A stretch of 64,000 nucleotides of DNA from Eledone cirrhosa (GCA_964016885.1 OZ024743.1:349924200-349988199), one strand, 5' to 3'. Positions 45,906 through 58,033 are shown, numbered from the stretch's first letter. Notes: generated by a model from the letters alone, not told the origin. Made by a program: numbers and translations.

Positions 45906-45962
45906 TAGTGAGAGATGGGGAGGGCGAGAGAGATGGAAGCGATGAGAGTGGGAGTTCGGACC

Positions 45963-46445
45963 TGGTGTACGTGTATGTGCATGCTTACTCTCTTATCATA
46001 TAGACATAGGCATTCTCCATTATTTGTGAGTTCAAATCCCGTCGAGGTTAACTTTGCCTTTCATCCATACGGGGGTCGATAAAATAAAGTACTAGTAATG
46101 TACTGGGTAATTGCTGGCCTTGTGCCAAAAGTAGAAACAATTATTTGTGAATGGACTAATATTATTATTGTTTACTCATTAGGGCAGTGGATTGGCAGCA
46201 TAGGTAGAGGGTTGGACGCCAAGCATAGAGTTACGGCCCTTGCCATTCTGAGCTCAAATGGTGTACGTGTATGTGCATGCTTACTCTCTTATCATATAGA
46301 CATAGGCATTCTCCATTATTTGTGAGTTCAAATCCCGCCGAGGTTAACTTTGCCTTTCATCCTTGCGGGGTCGATTAAATAAAGTACCAGTAATGCACTG
46401 CGATAATTGCTGGCCTTGTGCCAAAAGTAGAAACAATTATTGTTT
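45963..46445 (+). repeat. Tandem duplication containing SINE parts
   Basis: 45963-46148 and 46260-46442 match from 'ggtgtacgtgtatgtgcatg' through the SINE B-box side, core and 3' end 'aagtagaaacaattatt'. The repeat distance is 297 bp. Between them, 46181-46259 is the tRNA-like 5' part of a SINE ('ggcagtggattggcagcat...gccattctgagctcaaa'). The unit therefore spans a SINE broken at its B-box region. Copies differ in a few bases ('gtcgagg' versus 'gccgagg'). Confidence 0.85.
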
Positions 46446-46611
46446 ACTCTTGATAGAACTGTACTGATATAAATCGTTTCTTGGGCACTTTAAACCTAGT
46501 GGAGCCCATCCTATCTCCATGTCTGAATAGAGCTGATTTCTTCCAGAGAGAGAAAGAAAACGATAGTGGTGAAGTAAGAAAGAGATATACAAGAATTGCT
46601 CCAAATGCAGC

Positions 46612-46765
46612 ACTGGTATATTTTTTTATTATCGACATCTAAAGGATGAAATGTAAAGTTGACCAGGATTGTTTAAAGTTGAATGGGATTTAAATTCAGA
46701 GCCAGAACGAATACCGCTAAGTATTCTATCCGACATTCTAATAGATGGCTCTAGCAATTTTCCTC
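46612..46765 (-). mobile_element. Degenerate SINE of a related family
   Basis: 'ttattatcgaca.c.aaagga', 'gggatttaaattcaga' and 'aataccgctaagtattctat' follow the order of a second cephalopod SINE type whose tRNA-like half contains 'ataccgctaagcatt'. It has an internal partial duplication ('aaagttga'). Confidence 0.6.
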
Positions 46766-47263
46766 CTCTTTCAAACTTCACAACTGTAATAAAGGAACGA
46801 TAGCACAAACAAATATCTGTTTGAGGGATTTTTACCGTATGTCGTTTAGTATGTACAGGATTGAAAACGCGAGAGCATGTGTGACATTATAAATGTTATC
46901 ACTATGTTAAATCAGTATATTAATACTAAATATAATACTAACAGTAAATTCCTAAGAATTATGTAAAATTTAGTATATTGGAGTACATGTAAAATATTTG
47001 CAACAGTAGATATTTCCATATATAATTCATAGTGCTTGTACGCATTGGTTATCATATATCGAACAATGCAGTAACGTTGTAGGGTAAAGCTTTGAACATT
47101 ACCCTACAAACTAAAGCGAACCAATCAGCTCTTAATGACTGCAGTAATGCGATGCATCTTCTTATGTAATTTGCACGTTTTTTAATAATTTTGTCATTAA
47201 AGACATCTTCATTATTCCTCCTGCTTAAGACGATCATATAACCTCTCTTTTAAATCGTTGCAG
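46766..47263. other. ACE intron sequence, nothing recognised
   Basis: No repeat core or ORF was seen. It ends in a strong splice acceptor ('cctctcttttaaatcgttgcag'). Confidence 0.5.
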
Positions 47264-47421
47264 CTAACTTCCGTCTCTATAGACTTCGACACATGGCAAA
47301 GAAAACAGGCGAAATTTTCCAGACTGTTGCTTGATCATTTTCCACTGGATGATATAGATATAAAAAGACAACTTCGGTTAAAGACTGTAGCAGCAGTACC
47401 TGAAAGTGATGCCATCCTCCG
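47264..47421 (+). CDS. ACE: ACE-like peptidase (M2), exon ii
   Basis: Reads 'SIDFDTWQRKQAKFSRLLLD' then 'IDIKRQLRLKTVAAVPESD', matching the ACE segment with 'F...QA(K/R)xF', '(I/L)KRxxxxL' and 'AALP'. The acceptor 'ttgcag' (AG at 47262-47263) gives a phase-0 start, which fits the phase-0 end of exon i; the donor is 'ctccg|gtaagt' (gt at 47422), phase 2. A second AG at 47281-47282 is possible but would give the wrong phase. The segment is helical and carries no catalytic residue. Confidence 0.82.
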
Positions 47422-47544
47422 GTAAGTTGCAGCTAATAGCATATATGATTTTAAAAGGTTTTTATTGGCCTTGAAACTTTTATCTTGGAAACATATTTCT
47501 ACCAATAATATGCATTTGTTCCCATATACATACATACTTACATG

Positions 47545-50500
47545 GGGAAAACACTATCGATAATAATACATACATAAATGGCGAAAACACTATCAATAAT
47601 AATAATAATAATCGAAGAAATTTGACACCACGTGTACCATCCGAGTCTACCTCGACTATTGTGGAAAATACTATCGATAATGATAATAATAAAAAATATA
47701 AACAATTGAAAATTTCCCTCAACGAAATCATCCAGAGGGAAATGTATAAACATTTCTCTTGCTGAACGTTTTAAAACAATATTTAATAAAACACCAAATA
47801 ATTAAATATTACGTGTTATTGACGAAATAGGGGATGATTATTTACGACGGATAAAAACCCCAACATTTTGGCAAAGCAACGCCTGTTTATATGCCTGAGC
47901 AACGACAGTGAAGCATTATCTTGGTGATAAGAGAGATATTGACAAGAACAAAACACCACCAAAAAAACCATGATATATAACTAAAGTAGAAAAAAAGATT
48001 GCTGACCTACGAAAAACCATAGGATATGTGACAATGCTCCTTACATGCAAACAAACACAAAAAGACTTCACACCTCACCAACAAAGAGTGAAAGATAAAA
48101 TAGAGACGATGTTTGATAACAGTAGAACCATAACTCTTCAATATAAGCTGATCACCCTCAAACAGGAATTGAGAGCTGTTAGCGAAAAACGCCGATACTT
48201 GAAGAAGGTAGATGAAAGAAAAGTGCTTAATAAAAGATACAGACAAAACCAAACATCAGTCTATAGAGATATGAAGGGCAAAATAATAAGTGTCACTGAG
48301 GCTCCATCCCAGAAAGACATAGATTTCTTTTGGAGAAAAATATGGGGTGAAAAGAAGAATTTCAACCAAGATGCAGTGTGGCTAAAAGAAATCCAAAAGA
48401 ACTATTGCTCCTACACTACAACAAAAGCATACGAAATAAGTGAGGATACCCTTCAGACTGTGATAGGAAAACTCCAAGATAAGAATATACCTGGAAGAGA
48501 TATGATTGTCGGTACTGGTACCAAAAACTGATATTCTATCGGAGGTATCTTACCGACCTCTACCAACAAGTTCTTAAGGGTGATACACTTAAACCAGAAT
48601 GGTTGACATTAGCACAAACATTACTAGTCCCCAAGAACAAAGACACCCACCTGGCAATAAACTACCGACCCAATGCATTCCAGAACCTGATGTATAAGAT
48701 GTATACAGCCTGCCTGAACCTATTCCTCCAAGATCACTCTAAAAATAATAAGATCATCACAGATGAACAAGCAGCTGGAAAGAAAGGGGTTTGGGGGTGT
48801 GCTGAACAACTCCTAATCAACAAAACTGCGATGTCGGAGATGCGACAACTTAGGAGGAATATGGCTACAGTCTACGGACTACGAGAAAGATTTAGATTCT
48901 GTTTCCCACTCCTGGACGATAGACATTATTATCAGAGCCATAGACCCATAGAGAAGCTGTCTTCTTCTTGGACTACTATCCTAAAGTTAAACACAGAAAA
49001 GGAGGACTCTATTTTCACTGATAAAATAAAATATCACAGAGGTATATTTCAGGGAGGCAGTCTCTCTGTGATATTGTTCATCTTGTCATTAAACCACTTG
49101 TCCTTTCTGCTCAAGAAATGTGAGGGATACATAATTGGCTCACAGAAGGACAGAAATACGAACCTAACCCATAATTTCTTTGTGGATGATCTGAAACTCT
49201 ATGCCAAGAACATGGATGGGATGAAGAAAAATCTTGACCGGGTTACAACATTCTCAAAGGATATAGGAATGGAGTTTGGCCAAGATAAATGCTCATATAT
49301 GACTGTAAAAAGGGGGGGGGACAACAACCCAATCTAGCAACATTTGTATCAATAGCCTAGCTGTTTCACCAATATCTGATGAGGATTGCTACAGATACCT
49401 GGGGATAGATGAGAACATATCCTCCTATAAAGGAACATATCCTCCTATAAAGGAACGCGTAACCAGGGAATACTACACCCGATTAAGAAAGATATGGTCA
49501 TCGGAACTCTCTGCGCAAAACAAAACAATGGCTCACAATGTGTTTGCTATTCCTGTCCTAACACCAACTTTTGGAATACCCAATTGGACGATAGACGAAA
49601 TCCGAGCGATTGATGTTAGAACTCGAAAAATACTAAACAACGCCGGAAACTTCCACATCAACAGTGACATAGACCGCCTTTACTTGAAACATAAGCAGTG
49701 AGGCAGAGGCCTAACATCAGTCAAGACAGCATTTGAATGTCGCATGATATCCCTCCGACAACATCTACGAACCTCAAAGCGTAGGAGCCCGTCTCTCTAG
49801 CAAGTCTATCTGCATGAAACAGATAAGATCATGAGAGTTGGGATGGAAATCCTCGAGAGGTATTCCCAACGTGATAATCAAAAACTCATACCCAGGGAAG
49901 TTGCTCAGCAGTATCGCAGTGAATCCCTGGATGAAAAACTGCATGCTTATCAGCAAAAAATCATGCATAGATATGTTGCCAGGAAGCTCCAGAGTGACAG
50001 TAATATAGATAAGGAAAGTAGTCTATCTTGGACCAACAACCGCTATATTGGCTCCCACTTTGAAGGATACGCTTTTGTAATCCAAGAACAGGAAATCAAC
50101 ACGTAATACCTGATTCACAAAAGAGATAGGGATGCAGGCAAAACACCTAGACGTGATAACAAGTGCAGACTCTGCAGAATTAACATCGAAGATATCACCC
50201 ATGTCATCAGCAGCTGTCCAAATATGTCATCGCGGTACTATCTACCTATGAGGCATGATGTAGTGGCCAAAACACTGTACAATGCAGTTCGTAAAAAAGA
50301 TAGCCCGATAATAAACACATTAAAAGCTACAACAATGTGGAAGACATCCATGTACATAATATGAAAGAGTACTGGTGGAATGTTCCAGTAAAAACCCCAA
50401 TAAAATGCAGGCATAACAGACCAGATATTAGGATATGGGACAGGGAAAAGAATGCATGCACAGTAGTGGAAGTTAGCTGTCCAGCAGATGCCAATATAAT

Positions 50501-50984
50501 ATCAAAGATTAGCGAAAAGGAGAATATTTATGCAGAATTGATGAGAATATATCTGCAGATACTGCACTCTGAGTATACCTTCAGATTTATGCCTGTGGTT
50601 ATTGGAGCTCTGAGATATGTTAGTAACTGCCTCAATACAAATCTTGAGAAGCTGGGCTTCACAGGAACAGAAATAACACAACTAGTTAGGAAATTACAAG
50701 TACAATCCATTAATGTAAAGCATTCCAATGTAAAACATTACAAAACTTTTGCATCTAATAACTGCATATACACATGTACAGATAGTAAGCATATACACAT
50801 GCCCACATACAACTCAAAACATCCACATCCACACATACAATAACATCCATATCTACACATCCATGCATGCAGACATGCATACATATCTACCTAGTTGATG
50901 TGTAAATTCCAATGAGAGAGTCTTGTGTCTATGATAGAAACCGACTCTCTATTGGCAAAAAATTATGAAATTATAAAACAAGAA
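47545..50984 (+). mobile_element. R2/NeSL-type non-LTR retrotransposon with restriction-like endonuclease
   Basis: Order along the plus strand: basic N-terminal part, RT, CCHC zinc knuckle, PD-(D/E)xK restriction-like endonuclease, a 3' untranslated region with 'cgactctct' palindromes, and a (CATA)n tail at 50985-51060. The 5' boundary is uncertain; (CATA)-type repeats occur near 47527 and 47570, so the element may start about there. It lies in the phase-2 ACE intron. The RT-knuckle-RLE order defines the early-branching, often site-specific LINE groups (R2, NeSL, R4, Hero). Confidence 0.85.
48028..50843 (+). pseudogene. R2/NeSL-type LINE polyprotein, frameshifted
   Basis: Frame pieces 48028-48531, 48535-49337, 49338-49700, 49831-50106, 50107-50335 and 50337-50843. 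RT: 'NYRPNAFQNLMYKMYTACLN', 'DEQAAGKKGVWGCAEQLL', motif A 'DYEKDLDSVSHSW' (seen only in a second frame between about 48873 and 48960), 'GIFQGGSLSVILFILSLN' and catalytic 'FFVDDLKLYA'. After the thumb: 'CRLCRINIEDITHVISSC' (CCHC, C-x2-C-x7-H-x4-C). RLE: 'RPDIRIWDREKNACTVVEV' (PD, 14 residues, E) and 'SCPADANI'. About seven lesions make it inactive, but all domain signatures are readable. Confidence 0.85.
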
Positions 50985-51060
50985 GAACATACATACATAC
51001 ATACATACATACATACATACATACATACATACATACATACATACATACATACATACATAC
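50985..51060. repeat. (CATA)n tract between two LINE copies
   Basis: About 19 CATA units. It is both the tail of the first copy and the sequence into which the second is joined, with shared bases 'acatta' at the right junction. Confidence 0.95.
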
Positions 51061-51736
51061 ATTAAAAGCTACAACAATGTGGAAGACATCCATGTACATA
51101 ATATGAAAGAGTACTGGTGGAATGTTCCAGTATAAACCCCAATATAATGCAGGCATAACAGACCAGATATTATGATATGGGACAGGGAGAAGAAAACATG
51201 CACGGTAGTGGAAATTAGCTGCCCAGCAGATGCCAATATAATATCAAAGATTAGTGAAAAGGAGAATATTTATGCAGAACTGATGAGAAATCTGCAGATA
51301 CTCCACCCTGATTACACCTTCAGATTTATGCCTGTGATTATTTGGGCACTGGGATATGTTAGTAACTGCCTCAATACAAATCTTGAGAAGCTAGGCTTCA
51401 CAGGAACAGAAAAAACACAACTAGTTAGGAAATTACAAGTACAATCCATTAATGGAACAGTAAAAATATGTAAAACATTCCAAAAATGTTGCATCTAATA
51501 ACTGCATATACACATGTACAGATACAAAGCATATACACATGCACACATACAACTCAAAACATACACATCCACACATACAATAACATCCATATCTACACAT
51601 GCATGCATGCAGACATACATACATATCTACCTAGTTGATGTTGTGTAAATTCCAATGAGAGAGTCTTGTGTCTATGTTAGAAACCGACTCTCTCTCTCTA
51701 TTGGTAAAACTTTGTGAAATTATAAAACCAGAAGAA
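51061..51736 (+). mobile_element. 5'-truncated second copy of the R2/NeSL-type LINE
   Basis: Matches 50315-50984 (RLE domain, 3' untranslated region) with about 5% differences, a deletion in the 'YLQIL' region and a few stops. RLE signatures 'WDREKKTCTVVEISCPADAN' and 'EKLGFTGTEKTQLVRK' are open at 51172-51498. It ends in its own (CATA)n tail. The truncation point and the tail-to-head arrangement fit target-primed insertion into the tail of the first copy. Confidence 0.9.
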
Positions 51737-51822
51737 CATACATACATACATATACATACATACATACATACATACATACATACATACATACATACATACA
51801 TACATACATACATACATACACA
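51737..51822. repeat. (CATA)n tail of the second LINE copy
   Basis: About 21 CATA units after 'ccagaagaa'. Confidence 0.95.
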
Positions 51823-51902
51823 CAAGCAAGCTTGGTGGTGTTGCCGGTTTAGTCGCCGCCAACCCGACCATGCACAGGTTACATACATACATATATATAT
51901 AT

Positions 51903-52011
51903 GTGTTGTTGTTGTTGTTGTTATTGTCGTTGTTATCGTTGTTGTTGTTGTTGTTACTGGTAGTAGTAGTAGTAGTAGTAGTAGTAATAGTAGTAGTAGT
52001 AGTAGTAGTAT
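51903..52011. repeat. (GTT)n-(GTA)n microsatellite
   Basis: GTT triplets to about 51957, then GTA triplets. Confidence 0.9.
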
Positions 52012-52407
52012 CAACGTCTATTTGATATGTTCTGGCTTGTTAATTTATTAACCTGCCATAGAACCATATTGGCATACGGTTGGACAATACTTGTATCCCT
52101 ATATGTATGTTTTACACGTAGGAACACATACTTTATTATTAATTTCCCCTAAGGTTGAGATAACTTTTGGTCGTTTGAACTGCTGCTGTTCCTACTAGCA
52201 GGACTTTGACCTGTCGACCCCCTTGCCTTTTGTCTTTACACACGGCACTAGGCAAAATTGTTTCTTCCATCATTCACTCTCATTCGGGAACAGTTTTGTA
52301 TGGCGCCAGTTTGTGATTTGAACTCGAGAATTTTATATTCTCCGAGCGAGAAAAGCCTTCTGACGAAAATTCGGTTTCTCAATGGAAATCCGTTTGGATT
52401 ATTTATG
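52012..52407. other. ACE intron sequence, nothing recognised
   Basis: No gene or repeat core was recognised. Confidence 0.5.
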
Positions 52408-52502
52408 ACTTTGCCTTTCATCATTACGGGGTCGATAAAATAAAGTACCAGTAATGCACTGGGTATTTGCTGGCCTTGTGCCTAAAGTAGAAACAATTAT
52501 TT
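52408..52502 (+). mobile_element. SINE 3' half
   Basis: 'actttgcctttcatcattac' 'ggggtcgataaaataaagta' then 'ggccttgtgcctaaagtaga' and 'caatta' followed by a TTTA tail. Confidence 0.88.
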
Positions 52503-52636
52503 ATTTATTTTGGGGTTTGAAACCGCGCGGAAAATGGACATATAGTAAGTACAGTGAACTTTTTTTAATTTATTTTAAAACTGTATCTCTATTTGCTAAA
52601 CCTTGATTTTATATATATATATATATATATATATCC

Positions 52637-52797
52637 TCAGAGTGGGTAGAAATCCAGTGATCCATGAACGAGTTCTCTCCGGCGATCTCTATCCCCAATC
52701 ATCGCCTCTATGTCTCGCGTCTCCTGGAGAACAGCGTCTTTTCTTAGAGCATCAACATATATCATCTCCGTTCTCCCTCTTCCAGCGTATCCATGTT
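52637..52797 (-). pseudogene. LINE C-terminal tail fragment
   Basis: The minus-strand frame reads 'GYAGRGRTEMIYVDALRKDA' then 'EAMIGDRDRRRELV', the closing motif of a common LINE group (GRGRxxMxYxDxLRxD ... MxDRxxWR). It joins directly to a PLE fragment of opposite orientation at about 52797. Confidence 0.55.
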
Positions 52798-53040
52798 TAG
52801 TCCTCTTAGATATGCACTTCCCCTTAGGACATAATTGCCACCACATGTTTAGCCGCCATACGGTTAAAATCAAATATTTCTGTGGCAGAGAAATGAAATC
52901 ACGCCACCTGCGTAAATAGCAGACCTTCCAAACACTTGGATGTTCATGTAAACTTCCAGAGCCATGCCCATTGGATCAACACTGCAACACCCTAGTGATA
53001 ATATACGAAGATGAAGTATCTTCACTGAATCAACATCGAT
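52790..53040 (+). pseudogene. PLE fragment (linker region)
   Basis: 'LVLLDMHFPLGHNCHHMFSR' 'HTVKIKYFCGREMKS' parallels the linker of PLE 2 ('LALLDRHFPIGHKYRSIFNR' 'HKVKLGYSCAKNMK'). A frameshifted 'CSCKLPEPCPLDQHCNTLVI' 'IYEDEV' matches the following Cys-rich block. RT and GIY-YIG parts are missing. Confidence 0.7.
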
Positions 53041-53250
53041 AAAATGAGTCCTGAACATATGCGGACATATGTTCAGGACTCATAAAAAATTTAATAACAT
53101 ATTACATACGTTTCACTGTCGATCAACTCGAGGAACGATCAATAATTGATCGTTCCTCGAGCTGATTGACAGTGAAACATATGTAATATGTTATTAAATA
53201 TGTTACGATGCAACACTGACTCTTTCTTCTTTTATTCTTATATTATATTG

Positions 53251-53292
<42 letters not shown>

Positions 53293-53300
53293 CATGTGTG
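53041..53300. repeat. Two adjacent foldbacks and a TA/GT tract
   Basis: 'atgagtcctgaacatatg' / 'catatgttcaggactcat' (53043-53083) is followed by a longer foldback. In it 'ttaataacatattacatacg' 'tttcactgtcgatcaactcg' is mirrored from 53152 to 53200, centred on 'gatcaataattgatc'. (TA)n is at 53247-53291. Confidence 0.85.
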
Positions 53301-54112
53301 GGTGTGTGCCAGTGTGTGTGTTTCAATATATGAAAAGATACACTGAATAGAAGTGATAATCCTCTTACCCTGATCTAATTTAATAGAATAAAGAAATACG
53401 AAATAAAAATGACGCCATTGTGGCGATTCATGTTATAATTCATACAGCTCAACTGTGATGAATTGTATTCCTCATTTTGTCGTGATATCTTCAATCTGTT
53501 TAAAGTCACACAATAGAGGCATTTACCACACCAGCGATAATTCACATCATTGAGAGGAATTCTGCAGAACTACTAATGTGTTCATGCGTACATTTTGTAT
53601 CTGCATATATATCAATGCATAAATGTATTAAAATCTAGAATTATATCATTTTGAAGTGTCCATTGTTTTAATCTGGTCGTGCGCCATTTTGTTCAAGTGT
53701 CTCCTCCTCAAAACGTCGGGTCGTCTAAAGTCTTATGATAGTAATTTGATAGCTGGAAGTTGTAACAAAATTGACAATCCACCAGGCTGGCTTTCAAACA
53801 GTTTTTTGTGAACTCGATCTCACTAGGAAAGCTCCGGTGCGCGTGATACTATGGTAAATGACATCTGGGCATGATTCCACACATTAAGATCGAACCCTGT
53901 ACCTTACGTATGAAAATCTAACTCTTTAAACTTTGGGTCATGATGCCTCTAATTATACATACATATAACCATCCATTCATCAATCCATCCATACATATAT
54001 GCTCATGTTTGTTAAGGCATATGGTTTATTTCGTATGTTATTTGACATATTGTTTATATAATTGTTGCTACTATTTGATATTTATCAGAAAGTCATTCTC
54101 TATATGTATTAG
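53301..54112. other. ACE intron sequence, nothing recognised
   Basis: No repeat core identified. It ends at the acceptor 'tctctatatgtattag' (AG 54111-54112). Confidence 0.5.
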
Positions 54113-54345
54113 AAAACAAAAGCGATGTCAACAGCAAATGTCGAAGATTTATTCAGAAGCAAAACTTTGTACCACCTTCAAATGCCTGTCAATGGAGCCA
54201 GATCTTTTGAAAATCATGTCTGTTAGTCGAAACCCCAGACAGCTGTTATGGGCCTGGAAGGGATGGAGAGATGTGATCGGGCCTTCTTCTCGAAATATGT
54301 TCACCAATTATGTCCAACTGCTGAATATCGCTGCCACTGATAGTG
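54113..54345 (+). CDS. ACE: ACE-like peptidase (M2), exon iii
   Basis: The strongest ACE match: 'QMSKIYSEAKLC', 'CLSMEPDLLKIMSVSRNP', then 'QLLWAWKGWRDVIGPSS' and 'NYVQLLNIAATDSG'. ACEs have here M-x-x-I-Y-S-T-A-K-V-C, 'LxPDLxxxxxxSR', 'LLxAWEGWRxxxG' and 'YVxLxNxAA'. The Cys after AK(L/V) and the next Cys would form the conserved N-terminal disulfide. The start in phase 2 completes the Arg codon begun in exon ii. The donor 'agtg|gtaaga' (gt at 54346) leaves phase 1. Confidence 0.93.
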
Positions 54346-57305
54346 GTAAGAGTAATACTTTCTCTATATAAATATCTCTCGTGTTTTAGATTTCCACAGA
54401 ACAGACATATATAACAGTGCGATATACATACTTTGTTTTAGTTTTCTTAGTTACAAAACACGGTATTTTTGCTAGATTAATAATCATCATTGTACATAGT
54501 GGACTGCTATGGTAATGATAACTTAGAGAAAGTCTTTGGTTAGTGTCATGTTAATGCCAAGCTCTCGAGAGCAGAGCCAAGAGCAAAATTATGATCCTCT
54601 TGTCTTTTCAAATATAGTCACCCTCAAGTTACTTAATCCAATATGTTCATTCTTTCTGTAAGATTTTAGAAATATTTACCTGGAGTTCAAGCAAGTAAGC
54701 AAACGTATTCATGTGGGCTACGGTTAGTAGAGTCGGTAAAAACATTTTACACTATTTACATTTACAATTCAAGTAGCTAAGATATCATTGGTAACTTAAC
54801 TATTTCAGACACAACGATAGCTACGCTACTTTATCATCTCTTAGTTTCGCTTATGTCTCTCTTAGGTTCAATGAAGGTCTCGCTATAGACAGTATCAACT
54901 TCATTTTTCTGTGTCAACAAAAAAATCGCAAACTTTCGTCTCTTAGATTCAATGAAAGTCTCAATGCGGTATAAATTTACCCTTCCTCTTTCATGTTCAA
55001 GAAAGATTTCACTACTGTAGCAACTGGGCTTTTTCTCTCTCGTGGGCAATTGAGGCTTAGCTATGGTATCAAATCTGCATTTCTTCTCTGAAGGTCAACA
55101 AGGAATTCACTATGGTGTCGCTTGCCCCGCTGGAAATTGCATTCGAAATCCTTTTGAAATCACACCATATTGGCAATCTAATCTTTGAAATTAAAAGTAA
55201 CAATGGGATGGCCATGGATATAAGCTATGTGATCATAACTCTGCTCGATCGGGGCTGATATGAAGTTATATACCAACAATAAATTTTAATATAGTATAGT
55301 GTGATATGCGTTAAATTTGGATGATTGTTCTTTTGCAGTTTGAGCGAACAAGTAAGGGCTATCTCACTAACTGCTCAATAGAAATGCATAATATGAACAT
55401 CTTTGAGTACGTGTTTCTTGCTGAGAGAATACTTAAGTTAATATAAACACCCCATAAGTATGTTCTCTGGTCAAACATTGTCAATACGTTTGTAATTATT
55501 TTGTTTTCAATATTCACCCACAACACAATTTGGCAGAAAATAAAACCTGATACAAGTTGGCTTCCGTTCTCACTAAGTAACGTCCATGTCATCACTTGCA
55601 CTGCCACTGCCCCTGAACAAGTAAGTGCTATCATATGGTAGTAGTTCTTAAAATATGTATCGTTACACACCCTCAAAGAAATTGAGATTTACATCACAAA
55701 ATTACAATGTGATACAATATAATCTGAAGAAATACCTTTTTTAGTATTATTGAAAAAAAAAAAATAATAATTGCTCACACTATCAGGAAAAGCAGTCAAA
55801 TCTCCTCTAACTCATTTCTTATTAGCTTAGAAAATAAGGGTATATTTGATAATATTGTCTGGAAAAAAAACACGTTATGTTCACAGCTTTGAATACGGAT
55901 ATGCTCGTTAAGTACTGGTGAGGAGACACAAATATCGATAGTATTAACAAACCCTAGCATATGTTATTTTTCATTGGTATTAAAGGTTGTTGTTCACAGC
56001 AATTAACAAAGATATTCGAGTTGTGACTCTCCCATTCCAGTTATTTTCATCAATATTTTTCTCTTTATTTCTTAAACTTATTTTCTATAGGATTACACTG
56101 TCTAACCTGTCCTTTCGCTTTTTTTAGACTGTAGAATTTGATTTAAGATCGATATGGCTTCTAATTCTAGCATTTCAGGTAGTAATAATAAGGAGAGACT
56201 CTTTTATTTAATCGTATGAAAGCTTCTGGTTCCGGGTAAAATGTTTGCAGTATTTACTAACGGCTCTTTATATAGTAAGTTCAAATTACAAAAATGAACT
56301 TGATGACTACAGTGTAGAAAAGGATTCTAAATATCTGGCACAAAATCGATGGAACAACTCAGTAATATCATAGAAAGATTTCATAATGAATTCTCTTAGA
56401 AATATAATTATTCTCACTAGATCTGATAAGAAAGCACCACCGAATCCCTCATGAGATTTAAATATATATTTTACGTTCTTACTTTAGTAATTATCTTAAA
56501 AGTGTTCTGTATAATATTTCCATTCGTGAAGTTATTAAATATTCTTCACACAAATGGTGGAGGGATGGAAACAGTAGAGTGACAGGCAAAATGTCTTAAA
56601 GTAATTACCTTCATTTGCTTGTAATTATTTACACTCAACCTACACACAACTTTTCTTTTTATTCTTCAGGTGTTGATAAAATAAGTATTAGTAATACATT
56701 TCGGATAACAGAGTGTAGTGCATTCTTAAAGCTGAGATTTATCAGAGTTATTATAGTGTTGGGTGAAATCCCATACGGTATGTGTCATGGTGCTCTGTGC
56801 TCTGATTTCGAATCACACCGGGGTAAACTTTTTAACTGGTATTAGAGGTCGGTAAATGAGGTATCAGTTCAAGCCGGTGGGATCACGAAATTGTTAAAAC
56901 ATCGGATTCGATACTTTGTGATATCAATTTCAGCCTACTGCTTTCTGAGGGGACACACATGAATGGGCCATTGATAATCTTTCACAAAACCTTATACAGG
57001 CCTGCGCTTAGGAGAGTTAAATTTCTACGTGCCGATCCATGGTCTCGCGGAACAAACGAAGCTACTCTTATATAAAACATTTGCTTGCCGATGTTTTACC
57101 TAATTTCAAAGTAGTAAAGCAACATTCTTCAAAAAAGTATGGTGGATTAAAGGCTTTTATCGTTGTGGTATTAAATATTGCTAGCATCAACATTATCTAT
57201 GATACATCAAAAATTGGTTACGGTTAATCTAACAGCTTTTCATTTCAAATTAGTTATCGAAACAAATTTTCATCGAAACGATAATTTTGTAAATATATTA
57301 GTTTG
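54346..57305. other. ACE intron, mostly unassigned
   Basis: No ORF with family motifs. A very degenerate SINE-like patch is possible at about 56660-56930 ('tgttgataaaataagtatta', 'tgatttcgaatcacaccg'). The rest is AT-rich sequence without recognised repeats. Confidence 0.55.
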
Positions 57306-57500
57306 TTTGGATTGGAAGAATCGGTAGGGCGTCGGACGAAATGTTTAGTGACAGAGAGTTACGGTACTTTATGTTCTGAGTTTAAATCTCGCCGAAGTTA
57401 GCTTTGCTTTTCATCCTTACGGGGTCGATAAAATAAAGCACCGGTAATGCACTGGGGTCGATTTAATCGACTTTTCCCTCCCCCATAATTTTTGGCCTTT
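57306..57500 (+). mobile_element. SINE variant with a different 3' end
   Basis: Usual 5' half ('ttggattggaagaatcggta', B-box-like 'gagtttaaatctcgcc') and core. After 'gcactgg' it reads 'ggtcgatttaatcgactttt' 'ccctccccca' instead of the 'ggccttgtgcc' end. The same 3' end occurs inverted at 61871 and 62120, so it is a second subfamily. Confidence 0.85.
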
Positions 57501-57988
57501 TATTATTTTTCAAAAGTGATCTGATTTGTGATTGTTTAAGGCTCCAACTAATCACATGATGCACATTACGTTGCAAGAAGGATAAATAGTTTCCCTATAT
57601 AGTTGTTTCCACGAAGAATCATTTCGGGGAAATACTGCTTCGATAAACAAGTTGTAATTTTGATTTTAAAAAACCATGGTGCGCACCACAAAACATAGAG
57701 AAGATGGAGTAAAAATTTGAGACCAAGCAAAAGAGGATGCACAAAATAGTAATTGAGGAGGTCACGAGATGTGTGGGGATAGAACTTTGACAAACGAATG
57801 ATTAACAAACAATAAAGATAAAGATAACAAGAAAATTATATGGTGCGTGCGTTTCTTTTTATTAGCAATATTGGCAATATGACCATCCCCAAATATAACT
57901 ATATATACATATATATGGGTGTGTGTGTGTATTATGTGTGAGTGCGTTAGTTTCTGTGTGTGTGTGTGTGTGTGTGTGTGAGTTTGCG

Positions 57989-58033
<45 letters not shown>

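Noticed and set aside
47281..47282. Downstream splice acceptor for ACE exon ii
   Set aside because: It would give a phase-1 start that conflicts with the phase-0 end of exon i; the AG at 47262-47263 has the better pyrimidine tract and the right phase.
53130..53170. Hammerhead core 'ctgattgacagtgaaac'
   Set aside because: The CUGANGA box has an insertion and there is no stem II; the structure is a plain foldback.
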